Counted from the first letter of the stretch, positions 23,240 through 35,406 are shown. The stretch is 64,000 nt of DNA from Adiantum capillus-veneris (GCA_014529385.2 CM043945.1:141030241-141094240); one strand, 5' to 3'. Numbers and translations: made by a program. The notes: generated by a model from the sequence alone, not told the origin.

Positions 23240-24410
23240 ATGGAGGCCCAACGCCAAATGTTCGGATATCCTCTTTTCTTTGAAGAGCCTAGAGAGGCGA
23301 ATTTCAAGATGTCTTGCTGTACTAAGAGGATAGTAACTGATCAAGAATGTATAGAAATGTTTGAGGTGGTCCTTAGGAAAGATGGTAGCACTTGGTTTGA
23401 CTCTTCACTTGGTTTGACACTTAGCCTGAGGAAGTTGAGGGGAATTACACGGAAGTTGTGAATCATTTCAAGAGATACTTCTTTGATCCCCAAAACACTC
23501 AAAAGATATGACAAGACATTGTTTCTCACAAACAAAAAGACTTAGATGACTACTATATATATAAACAATTTCTACGTCTTTGGGTTGTATGGGTGAGAAA
23601 TGTTGCTAGCCCTAGTGATGGTGCAAAGTTCCTAAAGAAGGAGAGGTTCATAGCCAGTCTCTTTTCCATACTCAAGATAAACGTTGAGGCGGGTGCACCT
23701 GCTACCTTTGATACAGCTGAGACTAGGGATGTTGAGAAGTATAGAATTAAGCTCAAGTACCTAAGGGGAGAGGTTCTAATAGAGGGTCCCACACCTAAGG
23801 GAAAATTGCAAGCATCAACATCTAGAGAGATTCCTGAGTAATAGTGGAGTTAATTGAAAAGTTAAATGAATACTTAAGCAACTTGTCAATCCACCTTGCA
23901 CAAGCTGTAGGTCCAAAGGGACAAGAAAAGAAGTTAGAAGAGCAAGATCCACGACGACCTAGGAGAGTCTTGCAATGTTGGAATTGTGAAAATTCTGGAC
24001 ATGGGATGTATAATTGTCCTTGGCCCTGTGGGGAGCCAGGGAAACCTAACTTGAATTATCCAGTGATGAATGCAGGTGAAGTAACTAGTCAACAACAACG
24101 GCTTCTACAAAGGCTAAATGGAACAAGACCACCTCCACAAGGAGTGGAAGGAGTTCCATCTTTGCCAGATCCAAATATTCATGTGGTAGAGGTGAGAAAT
24201 TTAAATGAGGCGGACATGGAAGCAAATAGCATTAAGATTGGCCGTGGAAAAGGTAAGGAGAAAGAACGAGTCACATCACAAAGTGATCATGGACGAGAAA
24301 TAAGGCAAAGGAGACCAATGAAACCAAGAGGACTTGACGTCGTATCAATCTCCAAGACTTCCCTCTTGGACATGGTATGGCTCCGTACAACTTATTGGAA
24401 GACATGAGAG
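23240..24410 (+). pseudogene. Tat-2 gag
   Basis: Start ATG at 23240 (MEAQRQMFGYPLFFEEP). Relative to Tat-1 it has an internal deletion near the start, a duplicated stretch (DSSLGLT), frameshifts near 23430 and stops near 23510 and 23840. The zinc knuckle CWNCENSGHGMYNC is preserved (about 23980-24020). Gag would form the particle and bind RNA. Dead copy. Confidence 0.8.
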
Positions 24411-25428
24411 GTAAGGGTCCTGATATTTCATGGTCTCAATTTCTTGCATCATGTCCACAAGTTAGGAGGGATTTAACAAGGGTAGTTAGCACTAGGAGAA
24501 AGGTAAAATAGAGTGTGCATGTTGTAAAAATTGCACGAGCTATAATGAATAAGGATATTACGCCTGTGATAGATTGTTACATCAAAGGAAGATTGGTTAG
24601 GAAAGGTCTAGTGGACGGGGGGGGTGCACAAATTTGCATCATGACAGAGGGACTCATGCAAAGACTAGGCATGCACATCTATGATACACCTGAAATCAAA
24701 GTGAAAATGGCAAATAGTAGCAATGCTAGGTGCATAGGCATTTGTAAAAATGTCTTTGTGGAGGCCTTTGGCATTAAGAAGGCGGTGGATTTTACGTTAT
24801 GTTGACCAAGGGAAGTGGCTATCCATTTATCCTAGGAAGATCATGGCTAATGAAAATGTGAGCTTTGCAGGATTGGGAAAGTGGAAAGTTGATTTGTAGA
24901 AATGACAATCATAAGAAGGTTGTTTTTGACAAGAAGGAGCAACATCAAGAGGAGCTCCATGAAGAATCATCGCAAAGTGAGACGAAGGAAGATTGGACTG
25001 ATAACACTTCAGAAGAAGAAAGTAGTGGTAGCACTACAGAAGAGGAGTCTTCCATTGAAGTCATGGGGGCAAGGTTTAAGCAAAGCAACCAAGACACCTC
25101 TTGCCCAGGCTTGGAGGAGGTAGGTACTCAAGAGAACCAAAGTTTGGAAGATGAAGGAATGTTAGAAGGTATGTTGTCTACCACACTTACAAAGGATGAA
25201 AGAGACGAGGTCAAATGTGTGCTGAGAAATTCTCCTAAGAGTTTTGCTAAAGACTACACCGACGTGGGTGGAGTAGATGATGTTCAACACAAGATTGAAC
25301 TAAAGACAGAGGCCACACCTAAGGCTCAAAAGCTACGAAGGCTAGGAGTCATCAAGGAGCAGGCTTTACTCAAGGAGGTAAGAAAGATTCTAGTAGCAGG
25401 TTTCATTTATCCAGTGGAGAATTCATAG
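24411..25428 (+). pseudogene. Tat-2 protease and linker to RT
   Basis: Protease with LVDGGGAQICIMTEGL (one extra Gly against the other copies) and, after a frameshift, ILGRSWL. An acidic Glu/Ser linker follows (ESSQSETKEDWTDNTSEEES) and the RT lead-in KAQKLRRLGVIKEQALLKEVRK. Stops at about 24512 and 25428 and at least one frameshift near 24800. Confidence 0.8.
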
Positions 25429-26570
25429 TGAGTCTCTCCCATTGTTGTCATTCCCATGAAAATGGAAAGTGGAGGGTGTGTGTGGATTATCGTCCACTAA
25501 ATGAGGCAACAAAAAGAGATCACTTTCCCCTCCCATTTCAAGATGAGATACTAAATGAGGTAGCTGGTCACGAGAAGTACACTATGTGCGATGGCTACTA
25601 GGGTTAATTTCAAATAGGTATCGCATTAGAGGATTAATTGAAAACAACCTTCATCACTCCGTAGGGTTGTTATGCTTTTAGAGTCATGCCATTTGGCCTG
25701 ACAAATGCTGCTGCAACTTTCAGCGCTTCATGAACATGGTGTCTCAAGCATTCTTTAGAAAGTCCATTAGGGTTTTTATTGATGATTTTTGCATTTATAG
25801 CTCAAAATAATTACTACAAAGGGTAGAAGAAGGTTTGAAGAAACTCTATGACATGGGAGGTCAACTCAACCCCAACAAATTCCACATAGGTGAGAATGAA
25901 GTGATCTTGCTTGGTCACAAGGTTTCCTATAAAGGTATTGAGGTGGATCCTTCAAAGGCAAAGGCTCTTATTGAGTTGACATCACCCAAGAGTCATAAGG
26001 AGGTCATCTCATTCATTCAAAAGGTGAAGTATATGTCACGCTTCATTCACTTAACCTCGAGTTATGTCACCCCTTGCAGAAATTGACACAACAAGTTGAT
26101 GTTATTTGGTCTGATGAGCTTGAAGAATATTTTTGTAACATCAAAATAATTATGTCAAAACTACTAACACTTAGTACTCCTTGTTGGGAGTACACATTAT
26201 TTGTTAGCTCTAGTGTTGGGAAAGAAACAATTGGTGGTATTTTGCTACAACAAGGTCCCCATAGTACCAAGATGGGACCCATCTATTTTTCTAGTAGGGT
26301 TATGAATGCTTTGGAGAGAGGCTACACGGAGGCAAAAATCATGACGCTTTCTCTCGTGTTTGCGGTGAGAAAGTTTAGATCATACTTGCTACCAAAACCT
26401 TTGTAATTCTCACTGCAAAAAATTTGTTCTGTTGGGTGTCATCTCAAATGAATCTTAGTACTAGGATGTCAAAGTGGATTATGGAGTTGTAAGAGTTTCA
26501 ATATGCTTTCAAGGTAGAAGATGGTGTGCGTGCACAATTGACAGGGATTCTCACTTATAGGGTGCATGAA
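25429..26570 (+). pseudogene. Tat-2 reverse transcriptase and first RNase H
   Basis: RT motifs spread over several frames: VCVDYRPLNEATKRDHFPLP, FGLTNAAATF and the active-site IDDFCIYSS near 25780, then LGHKVSYKGIEVDPSKAKAL. The RT-linked RNase H follows (VGKETIGGILLQQ, SSRVMNALERGYTEAKIM). Multiple stops (near 25427, 25602, 25636, 25808) and frameshifts. Closely parallels Tat-1 45197-46726. Confidence 0.85.
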
Positions 26571-26629
26571 AACAAGATTAAGTTTCATGAAGTAAAGACC
26601 CTACCATTGCCACCACCTAAAAGTAGTCC

Positions 26630-27030
26630 TAATGCTTTTACCTTGTTCTTTGATGGAGATTTTTGACAAGCTACAGGAAAAGCAGGGGGAGGGCTAGTGT
26701 TTCTCAACCCAAGTAGAGAGGTGTTCATGAAAGAGAAGGTCAATCTACCAGGTTCAACTAGCAACAATGAAGCAGAATACGACACACTACTCAATGGTTT
26801 GAAGATGTGCATCAGCCAAGGTATACATCATCTCATGGTTAAAGGGGATTCACTTCTCATTGTGTAGCGGATTTTATGCATTTGGGCATGCAAGAATGAA
26901 AGGCTAGGAACAAATTTTCATGACATTTATAGGTTGTTTAATCAGTTCGAAGAAGTGCAACTACATCATATTCCTAGGAAACAAAATATAGATGCCGATC
27001 TACTTGCACAACAAGCAGTTACATGTGTTG
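26630..27030 (+). pseudogene. Tat-2 archaeal-type second RNase H
   Basis: TLFFDGDF, TGKAGGGLVFLNPS, STSNNEAEYDTLLNGLK, LMVKGDSLLIV and HIPRKQNIDADLLAQQA are the conserved blocks of the extra RNase H found in Tat elements. They carry the catalytic residues D (FFDG), E (EAEY), D (KGDS) and D (DAD). A stop replaces a residue after DGDF and another near 26865. Confidence 0.8.
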
Positions 27031-27099
27031 AGAAAGAAGTGCAAGTCATCATGGTGGCAGCAGCTATCAAGCAATCAAGATACCAGGGATTGGAATCAT

Positions 27100-28512
27100 T
27101 GGCTCCCATTATTGGTTACATTTTGGAGAGCGAGTTTCCACAAGACTTCACAAAAGCTCAGAAGAGGAGACTCATGAAGAAGGCCAGTTTCTCTCTCTTC
27201 CTAGAAGGATCCCTCTATCGAAGAGGGAAGGATCAAGTGTGTAGAAGAGTACAAACTATCAAGGAAATTCTAGCCATTCTAAAAGGTTTGCATGAAGAGG
27301 CATGTGGTGGTCATTTTGCCCAAGAGTTAACCGTGAAGAAGATTTTTCTTGCGGGATATGTTTGGCCAAGCCTGCATGTGGATGTCCAACATTGTTGTAA
27401 AAGCTGTCACAATTGTCAGGTAAATGAAAATCGAAGGTTGGTGCATGGTCCAAGGCAAATAGTTCTTGCAAATGGACCCTTTGATAAAATGGGGCATTGA
27501 TGCTATGTGTCGTCTTCCTAGGACAAAAAATGGTAAAATCTACATTCTAATGGCTATAGATTACATGATTAGGTGGGTAGAGGCTCAATCCGTGGCAAGG
27601 GTAAATGGAAATATAATGAGCAGGTTTTTCTACACTAATATTTGTTGTAGATTTGGCACACCTCTGGAGATTGTTTCTGATAATGGTCCAAGGTTCAAGA
27701 AGGGTTTACTCACATAAGTTTGTGAAGAGATTCATATTCTACATCGTCATAGCACACCCTACTACCCACAGTCAAATGGTTTGGTGGAGAAGGTTAATGG
27801 TGTCATTGCAGGCATCATTAGGAAGATGGTGCAAAACAAGACAAAGTTTTGGGATGACTTCTTGGATGGTGCCTTGTTGGCATATCAAACCACATATAGG
27901 GAAGCAACAGAGTTCACGCTATTTCACTTGGTGTATGTGCAAGAGGCTTTGCAGCCAATTGAGATCAACATTTCAACAATGTGGCTTCATAGTAGAGGTG
28001 CACAAGATGATCAAGAGATATGGATAGATTGACTTCTTACATTAGTGGAGCTTGAGTGGAAGAGAGAAGTAGCCTATGAGTTCTACAATAGGAAAGCCAC
28101 ACAAGCGAAGGAGAAGCTTGACAAGAAACTGAAGGACAAAGGCATCAATGAAGGAGATCTTGTGTTAAGGTATGACAATCGACGCGATAATTATTTTGAT
28201 ACCAAGTTTGAAAGGAAGGGGTTATACATAGTCAAGAAGGATTTCAATTCAAGTTACTATGAGCTTATAGACTTCAAAGGTAAAGAGCACTCCAAGAAGG
28301 TAAACGGGTATCGCTTGAAGCCCTATTTGAGTCACCTTCTACCAAAGGATCTATCGAAGGATTATCAAAGAGCGACTATCTCATGTAAGTTTTGTTGCAT
28401 GAAGCATGAGTGTGACAAGAAGCCACACAATGAAAATCCTCTCAACGGACCAAATATCATAGAGGACGCAGAAGCACTCTCTTTGGAAAAGATACTTTAT
28501 GATGGTACATGA
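27100..28512 (+). pseudogene. Tat-2 integrase
   Basis: Zinc-binding region HEEACGGHF…CHNCQ (27290-27420). Catalytic core: WGIDAM (first Asp, in a shifted frame near 27490), EIVSDNGPRF (second Asp near 27680) and NGLVEKVNG (Glu near 27785). C-terminal part with KGINEGDLVLRYDNRRDN and a tail ending ALSLEKILYDGT. Frameshifts near 27490 and 27715 and a stop at about 28030. The integrase would insert the element cDNA. It is inactive here because of the breaks. Confidence 0.85.
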
Positions 28513-28526
28513 ATATACCATCATCT

Positions 28527-28537
28527 TGCGGGAGGAC
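28527..28537 (+). promoter_or_regulatory. Tat-2 polypurine tract
   Basis: TGCGGGAGGAC, four bases before the 3' LTR start at 28541. Tat-1 has the cleaner GGGGGAGGG in the same place. Confidence 0.65.
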
Positions 28538-28540
28538 TAA

Positions 28541-30516
28541 TGATAGTGATTTTTTGGCTATCCAAATTGCAATAGTGAGCTACCTCACCCTACCAAAATC
28601 ACCCAAACACTATGGGTATCCCTACCATTTCATTATACAACGACGTGTGTGAGTTAGGGGACTTTTCCCATATCTTCTTAAAACCCTCACTTAGCTAGTC
28701 ACTAGGCTAGTTGAGCCAATTAAAAAAAAAAAAGTATATTATGGCCCATTTGTGTGTAAATACTTCATTGTATATAGAGTCTAGATATAAAGAATTTTCA
28801 TAATTATTTTGGTATTTATTTAAATATTTTTACCTACGTGTGAGTTATTTGCCTATGTATGCTATGTATATTGACTCACCATTATCACATTTTTTCTTAC
28901 CATTTTGCATCCTCTTTATTCCATATAGATATATTTTCATGCAAGCTTTGATTATTTTTGGTGTGAATCCACTTCAAGGAGAAACCTCAAAAATGCCTTC
29001 CACCATCCGTCATTGCCTTTCACTAAATTCTTATTTCCTATAGGTATTATTTCTTACTCTTGTAAATAAATATACATCAATAAAAACAAATGAGGGCCCT
29101 CCTCATTTGATTCTCTATATTTTTATATATTTATTTTTTATATATAGTGCACACTATTTTAGATTCCATAAATTGTTTATATATACTAACTAGTTTTTTC
29201 TATCATATCCATATATTATATTTATGCCTAATCCACACCATGCATATTTTCAAACCCCAAAAAATATATTATGTCATTCCTTTATGTAAGGAGGGACTCA
29301 CCTTTAAAGCCATATGCAAATTCAACTAAAGGGGTGCCACTGAAGACTTCTATGTGAAGAAAAATAGGCATTTTGATGGGATTTTGTATATCCATCTCCA
29401 CTCTGAATTTGAAGCAGTGGTTACAAGAAAAAATGTGGACTAAGAGTTGAATAATTACCTCAAACATTTTGATAATTTTTGGAGCTACCACCGGTGAGGT
29501 ATGATTTTTTTATTGGACCTCAATTTGCCCACTTTTCTCACAAGTAGCCCATAGTCTTCTCTCACGTCTTTCCACACTTCTGCACACACACACACACACA
29601 CTTGTTCCTCTCAATCCCTCAATCAAACCTGCACCTTCTATGGTTTCTCTCACCTTCTTCACCATTAACCTCCCCTCTTACTTCCATAGCTCTCATATGA
29701 GCTCTACATGTACATACATCATCTCTATACCTCTCTCTATTACTTCCAAAGTACAATTCCAATCTTACCCCCTCTCTATATACAGAAAAGTCAGCACATA
29801 AAATATGTTTAACCTCTACAAATTGAGATATCGCATCAAAAAAATTACCATTCTCATCGCAATAATCAACCTTGGTGGCGGTGGCATAAAGAAGAGAAGA
29901 AGAAGAGGATTGATAGTCAGTTTGAGAACTTACACATGTAGGTCCAAAACTTCTTCAAGCTTCACCAGCACAAGGATTGCCTCACTTCTTTCAACCATCT
30001 TACCTCAACAATCCACCTCATTCTACCCATTGTAAATATATCATTAACATTTTAGTGATTACTAACACTAACCACTAACATACTAACACAAAATAGCCGT
30101 TGAGCTAACCATAAAGGACACCTTACCTCAAGACATGTGCATAGTAACTCTCTCTCTCTCTCTCTCTCACTCTCTCTCTCCCTCCTTCCTTAAAACTCTA
30201 CTTTCACCTTATCTACCATCAATAATGCTCTCCTTTGAAACCACATCCATGACACAAGCAAACAAAGAAGGCCCACAATTTGGTGTGAGGTTTCTTGTGT
30301 GTGTTTTGTGGTGCATCTTCTTGGTTGTGACAAAATCTCTCTTGCGTCCTAGTTTGCATACCATAACTAGGTGGTGCCCCTATTTTGTTTGGGTTTGGCT
30401 GTGGGTTTGTTGTTGTGCTGTGCTTTTGGTTGCCCCAGCCCAAATTGAGTAGCACGGGAGCCTCGAGGGGTGTCTAGAGGTCGCCACTCTTGTTGCCCCC
30501 GCCTTGAACTGCCTCA
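28541..30516 (+). mobile_element. Tat-2 3' LTR with internal deletion
   Basis: TGATAGTG start, GCCTCA end, 1,976 bp against 2,645 bp in the 5' copy. The missing part (after GGCCCACAAT near 30275) corresponds to 21717-22381 of the 5' LTR. It removes the TATA-containing region, so this copy would lack that promoter. Confidence 0.85.
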
Positions 30517-31524
30517 CTACAAGGGTTGACCTACTTTAGTAGAATTGACCTAAAAAGTGGCTACCATCAAATAAGGATAGTTGATCAAGACATTGTAAAG
30601 ACCGCATTTTGCACTATGCTTGGTCTTTATGAATACATTGTCATACGTTTTGGCTTGACCAATGCACCAACCATATTTAACCGCTTGATGGAGAATCTAT
30701 TCAAGCCTCACCAAACCTTTACTGAAGTGTTCTTTGATGACATTATCATCTACTCTAATTCATTAGACAAACACAAGCAACACCTCCAGGTAATATTCCA
30801 AGTCTTATAAGAGAATAAACTTTATATTAACCGAAAGAAAAGTGAGTTTTTCTTACAAGAGATTCAATATTTAGGTCACATTATCTTTCAAGATGGAATC
30901 GAAATGGATCCATCAAAGCTAGAGGTAATAAAAGGATGGCCTAATCCAAGGAATCTTCATGAACTAAGAAGCTTTATAGGTATGTGCGCATACTACAGAC
31001 GCTTCATAGAAAAGTTCTCACAAATCGCGGGACCATTACAAGATCTAACCAAGTAAAACATGGTCTACCAAGGAGAACAATGCTTTCAAAAAGCTTATCC
31101 CTCAAGCTATTGTTACACTACCTGATCTCTCAAGTCCATTTGAGGTCCAATGTGACGCTTGTGGTGATTGCTTTGGAGCTGTTTTGCTCCAAGAAGGGCA
31201 CACCATAGCCTATGAAAGTAAAAGGCTCGACCCTATTGAGCAAGATCTAGGCATATATGAAAAGAATTTCCTTGTAGTTCTACATGCCTTAGACTCGTGG
31301 AAGCACTATTTATTGGGGACTCCTTTCATGTACTTCATGACGCAGACCAAGCTCTCCGACAAACAAACGAGGTCGGCAAATTTACTTTTGCAATTTCATT
31401 TTCATATTGCTCACATTGCTTGCAAGCATAATCAAGTAGGCGATGCACTCTCAAGACGGCCGAGAGTGAATGCGGTTTTCATAGCAACTCCCAATGATCT
31501 ATCTTCTATGATAGATGAGTATGC
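30517..31524 (+). pseudogene. Host Ty3 RT 3' part and RNase H
   Basis: Resumes at QGLTYFSRIDLKSGYHQIRI. RT active site FFDDIIIYSN near 30730, then YLGHIIFQDGIEMDPSK and the RT-RNase H connector YYRRFIEKFSQIAGPLQDLTK. After a degraded stretch (31050-31150) come RNase H blocks PIAYESKRLDPIEQDLGIYEKNF and HKQVGDALSRR-type residues (HNQVGDALSRRPR). It ends at DEYA, where a solo LTR (31525-33092) sits. Stops near 30810 and 31055. Confidence 0.85.
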
Positions 31525-31735
31525 TGACGGGAGAAAAGCGAACCCCGAACCCCCGACGGCCTCTAAAACACCGGGGACCGAATGGCGCGCCTCGATCCTG
31601 TCATGGTAAAGCAAACAGGGGGCACCACCTAGCTTCAGCGGCTAGGACGCAAACAACACACCACCATAACAAAGTTTTCATCCAAGAGAGATGGGTGCTT
31701 GGGAGTAATGATGAAGAGGAAAGGGAATGAGATCA

Positions 31736-31774
<39 letters not shown>

Positions 31775-33092
31775 GGGAGGGGGTATAGCGGCTTAGTACT
31801 TAGGCACCGCAAAAGGATGGCGAATCCGCACACCCTTCACACATACACAAGCTCACTCCAAAACACAAGACTAGGTGGCGATTCCGCACACCTCACATGG
31901 GCAAAATATTGCAATAAAACATACTCACAAAACCTCAAGCTTTATTTAGAGAATTAGGCGATGAAATGGGGAGCATAGGGTAGGGGAATGAGAAGGGAGA
32001 GAGTGGTAGAGCAGATGGCGGATAGGTGGGAGTTGATGGCGAAGACTCGCACAAGGATTATGGCCATCATCCTTCATTTAGTTGCCCTTCATCTTCCATA
32101 GCCAAGGGTGTAGAGGTCATGCTCAAGACAAGCATGGTGATTGCGGTGATGGTGATGGTGATGGTGTGGGTGTGTGTGTGTGCACTAGGCACACACAGTG
32201 CATAGTGTGTTCTTTGGTGATGTTGTGTCCTTAGTGTGATGGTGACCCCTCTTTATATAGGGGAGGAGGGGGGAGAAATTTTAGAATTTAGAAATGAAGA
32301 AATCATTATCTACATAGGCCATGTGACTGTGGGCCCCACTTGTCTGCCTGTGTGTATATGTGCCAGAACAGCAGTCTCATGAGAGAGAGACTAAGAGAGA
32401 GAGAGAGGTTGATGAAAAAAAGTGAGAGGTGACATGGAGAATAAAGTAATTACAAGAGGGGAGAGAGGGGAGTGTGTTCAGAGGTGAATCTGTGTGCAGA
32501 TGTGTGTGAACACAAGAAAAATCAGGTAACCACCGGGTGGGGATGGGTCTGTGGGCACCTTTTTCAGTGAAACTGAGTGTGTGTGAGTGTGGGGGAGGTT
32601 ATTTAGCTACAAGACAAGAGACATGGCGCCCTTTAGAGAGAGAGGGGGGTATTTGGGTCATAGGATATGATAGGAGAGAGAAAGAGGGGGTGGGGTATAC
32701 TATTTTGGAAGATAGGGTAAGTTGCATGTGAGTTAGGGTGCATTATTGGTGAGTTATAATGCATTATTGGTGAGAGGTGGGGTAGCTTGAGGGGAGAGAG
32801 AAAGGAGAAAGGACAAGGGGAAGAGAGAGGGGGTTGACCTTTTGAGTGGAGGAGAGGAAAAGGGACACACGGCGGGGCAACAGTGAAGAAAAAGGAGGCA
32901 AGGTGGGGATGGGCTATCCCGCAGGCATGAGGTGGCCTATTTTACCTTTCTTATATATTTACATAATCATACTTTATTTTTTTTCTTACTTTTTCCAATG
33001 CTTTTTATCACTCCCTCCCTAAGAGGGGTTTTCATGGGGTGGGGACGAGAGAAGAGGGGTATGGGAGCTTGGCTTGTGAAAAGCCCCCATCA
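31525..33092 (-). mobile_element. Solo LTR inserted in host Ty3
   Basis: 1,568 bp with TG…CA ends (reverse strand TGATGGGGGC… to …CTCCCGTCA), flanked by ATGC on both sides (31521-31524 and 33093-33096). The host frame runs on across it (DEYA then IDTNFRD). On the reverse strand it has a TATATAAAG box (32259-32251) and, nearer its 3' end, GCGTCCTAG…AGGTGGTGCCCCC. The Tat LTRs contain similar blocks in the same order, so it is probably a related Tat-type solo LTR. It also contains GA-rich runs (31739-31771). No internal coding sequence, as expected after LTR-LTR recombination. Confidence 0.75.
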
Positions 33093-33551
33093 ATGCTATT
33101 GATACCAATTTTAGAGATGTGATTTCAGCCCTTGCATTAGGGAAGAAAGAGGAACCATTTACTTTACAACATGGTTATCTTCTCTATGGCAATAGACTAT
33201 GTGTTACTAAATCACTACGTGAGAAAGTAATGTATGAATCTCGTGCTCCTCCTTATGCGGGGCATAGAGGGATTCAGTCTACCCTAAAAGGGATTGAAGC
33301 ATATTTCTATTGGCCTGCCATGAAAGCAAACATACAAGAGTATGTTTCTAAATGTGTGGTATGCCAAAAGACGAAGTTTGATGGAGGGAATCAACCTGGA
33401 TTTCTTCAACCTTTGCCAATCCCTAATTCACCATGGGAGAGCATATCCATGGATTTTCTAAGTCTATCCATGGCAATACGGAAATACAGACGATAGTAGA
33501 CAAGTTCAACAAACAAGCTCATTTTATACCTGTCAAAAAGACTATCAAAGC
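33093..33551 (+). pseudogene. Host Ty3 integrase, N-terminal part
   Basis: Integrase zinc region: LCVTKSLREKVMYESRAPPYAGHRG, GIEAYFYWPAMKANIQEYVSKCVVCQKTK. The first core Asp lies in SISMDF near 33450. A small deletion shifts the frame near 33465, after which DKFNKQAHFIPVKKTIKA follows. The gene is cut at 33551 by an LTR-like unit. The rest of the core and the C-terminus are absent. Confidence 0.8.
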
Positions 33552-35406
33552 TGTTAGCTGAGTCAATGTCAATATATAGGAGCTGCTAAAGACTGAAGAC
33601 ATACGGATGCACATCAAAGATCAACATGAATAAGTAGTAAATATTGGAGTTACATATTTTTCACATTTTCCCAAAATGGTCATGTATCGTAAATTCTCGA
33701 TTTATTTCAAGCCATTGTAATATTTTTAATGTGTTACAAGCTCAATGGGAGTTCCAAGCTGTAAAGAACATGTTAGTTAGTGTGCCTAGGTAGTAGATTT
33801 AGTAAGTGGTGGAGCCCTAAAGGCCTTTCACGCCCGGACATTGCATATTTTTACCCCAAGTACATAAGGCAGTGTGTAAAGTAAATTAGGGTGCTCAAGC
33901 TCAAGCTCATTGGTTGAGAGCAATATTTGGTGAGATCTCTTGAGCTGTGTGGCTATGGAGTCCTTGAGCTTCTCCTTGCTCATGTGACTTGGTTAACAAT
34001 AATCAATGCTTAATTCTCTTTCACTATGCCTCTCTTATGCTTCTTACGATTGCCTGTGATGCTTAGATTAGCTAGATCATAACTAATTAGTGGTTAATCT
34101 CTCTCTAATCTTGTGTGATTTTCCTCTTTTGCTTGTATGTGCATGCAGGTTTGATTGGAGTGTGGTGCTTGACAGATATATGTGTGTGTGTTTGCGATTA
34201 GTGTGTTGCATGATAGGATTCGTGTTGTGTGCGTCTTGCAATCTTTAGTGTGTGTGATTGGGTTGATTGGAGGTGAAGAAAAGTGGATGTGAAGATTGCC
34301 CTTCATTATGGTTTAGCTCCTCCATAGACCAAGAATCTCACCTCATAGCTCATAGAGTCAATCATTTGTGTTGCCATGATTAGCTCACTAGTTGTGTGAG
34401 TGTTTCCATGCCCTAGCCGGGTAGCTCATCCCTCCGGATTGATAATTTTGTTGGTCATTAGAGCTATGCAACGATGGAAACCCCCAGCATTTGGTGCCGT
34501 AAATGTTAACTGAGTCAATGTCAGTTAACAAGAGCTGCTAAAGACCAAAGACGTACGTATGCACATCAAAGATCAACATGAATAAGTAGTAAAGATTAGA
34601 GTTACACATTTCACGTTTTCTTGAAATGGTCATGTATTGTAAATTCCCAATTTATGTCAAGACATTGTAATATTTTTAATGTGTTATGGGCTCAATGGGA
34701 TTTCCAAGCTATAAAGAATAGGTCACTTAGTGTGCCTAGGTCGCAGATTCAATAAGTGGTGGAGCCCTAAAGGCCTTGGACTCCCTGACATTGCATATTT
34801 TTACCTTAAGTACATAAGGCAGTGTGTAAAGAAAATTACGGTTCTCAAGCTCATTGGTTGAGAGCACTCTTTGGTGAGAGCTCTTGAGGTGTGTGGCTAT
34901 GGAGTCCTTGAGTTTCTCCTTTCTCATGAGACTTGATTAGCACTAATCAATGCTTAATTCTCTTTCACTATGCCTCTCTCATGCTTCTTATGATTGCCTA
35001 TGATGCTTAGATTAGCTAGATTGTAACTAATTAGTGGTTAATCCCTCTCTAATCTTGTGTGGTTGCCCTCTCTTGCTTGTGTGTGCATGTAGGTTTGATT
35101 GGAGTGTGGTGCCCGATAGGTCTATGTGTGTGTGCTTGCAATTACTGTATTGCATGATAGGATTAGTGTTGTGTGTGTCTTGCAAACGTAGTGTTTGTGA
35201 TTGGGTTGATTAGAGGTGAAGAGAAGTGGATGTGGAGATTGCCCTTCATTGTGGCTTAGCTCCTCCATAGGCTGAGAAGCTCACCTCGTAGAGTTAACCA
35301 TTCGTGTTGCCATGATAAGCTCACTAATCGTGTGAGTGTTTCCAAGCTCTAGCTGGGTAGCTCATTCCTCCGGATTGATAATTTTGTTGGTCATTGGAAC
35401 TATGCA
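33552..35406. repeat. Two tandem ~0.94 kb LTR-like units with 14-bp spacer
   Basis: Unit 1 runs 33552-34489 (TGTTAGCTGAG… to …CCCCCAGCA). The spacer is TTTGGTGCCGTAAA. Unit 2 starts at 34504 (TGTTAACTGAG…) and follows unit 1 closely until 35406, where it is lost in a microsatellite, about 19 bp short of the unit 1 end. TG…CA ends and a TGG-bearing spacer make an LTR followed by a primer site plausible. No coding sequence. Element family unknown. Confidence 0.7.

Larger units (their letters stand above)
19970..30516 (+). mobile_element. Tat-2: complete but decayed Tat-type Ty3/gypsy element
   Basis: Forward element of 10.5 kb: 5' LTR 19970-22614, primer region, two leader ORFs, gag, protease, RT, RNase H, second archaeal-type RNase H, integrase, purine tract, 3' LTR 28541-30516. 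It lies in the RT of the host Ty3, flanked by CTAC on both sides (19966-19969 and 30517-30520). The presence of two RNase H domains in the order RT-RH-aRH-INT is the Tat hallmark. The protein frames have many stops and frameshifts; the leader ORFs do not. Confidence 0.9.
12000..33551 (+). mobile_element. Host Ty3/gypsy element, nested and truncated
   Basis: Forward Ty3 element whose gag, protease, RT, RNase H and integrase appear in order in five pieces: 12000-13203, 18754-19969, 30517-31524 and 33093-33551, with the second piece covering gag end, protease and RT start. The pieces are separated by copia-A, Tat-2 and a solo LTR. At each junction the coding frame resumes after removing the insertion and one copy of a 4-5 bp duplication. 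Order gag-PR-RT-RH-INT places it in Ty3/gypsy; no second RNase H is seen. The integrase is cut at 33551 by an LTR-like unit, and no 3' LTR is found. Confidence 0.8.

Noticed and set aside
31525-33092. DNA transposon with imperfect ends TGACGGGAG and TGATGGGGG
   Set aside because: TG…CA ends, TATA box and 3'-end blocks shared with Tat LTRs, and a 4-bp duplication, favour a solo LTR.
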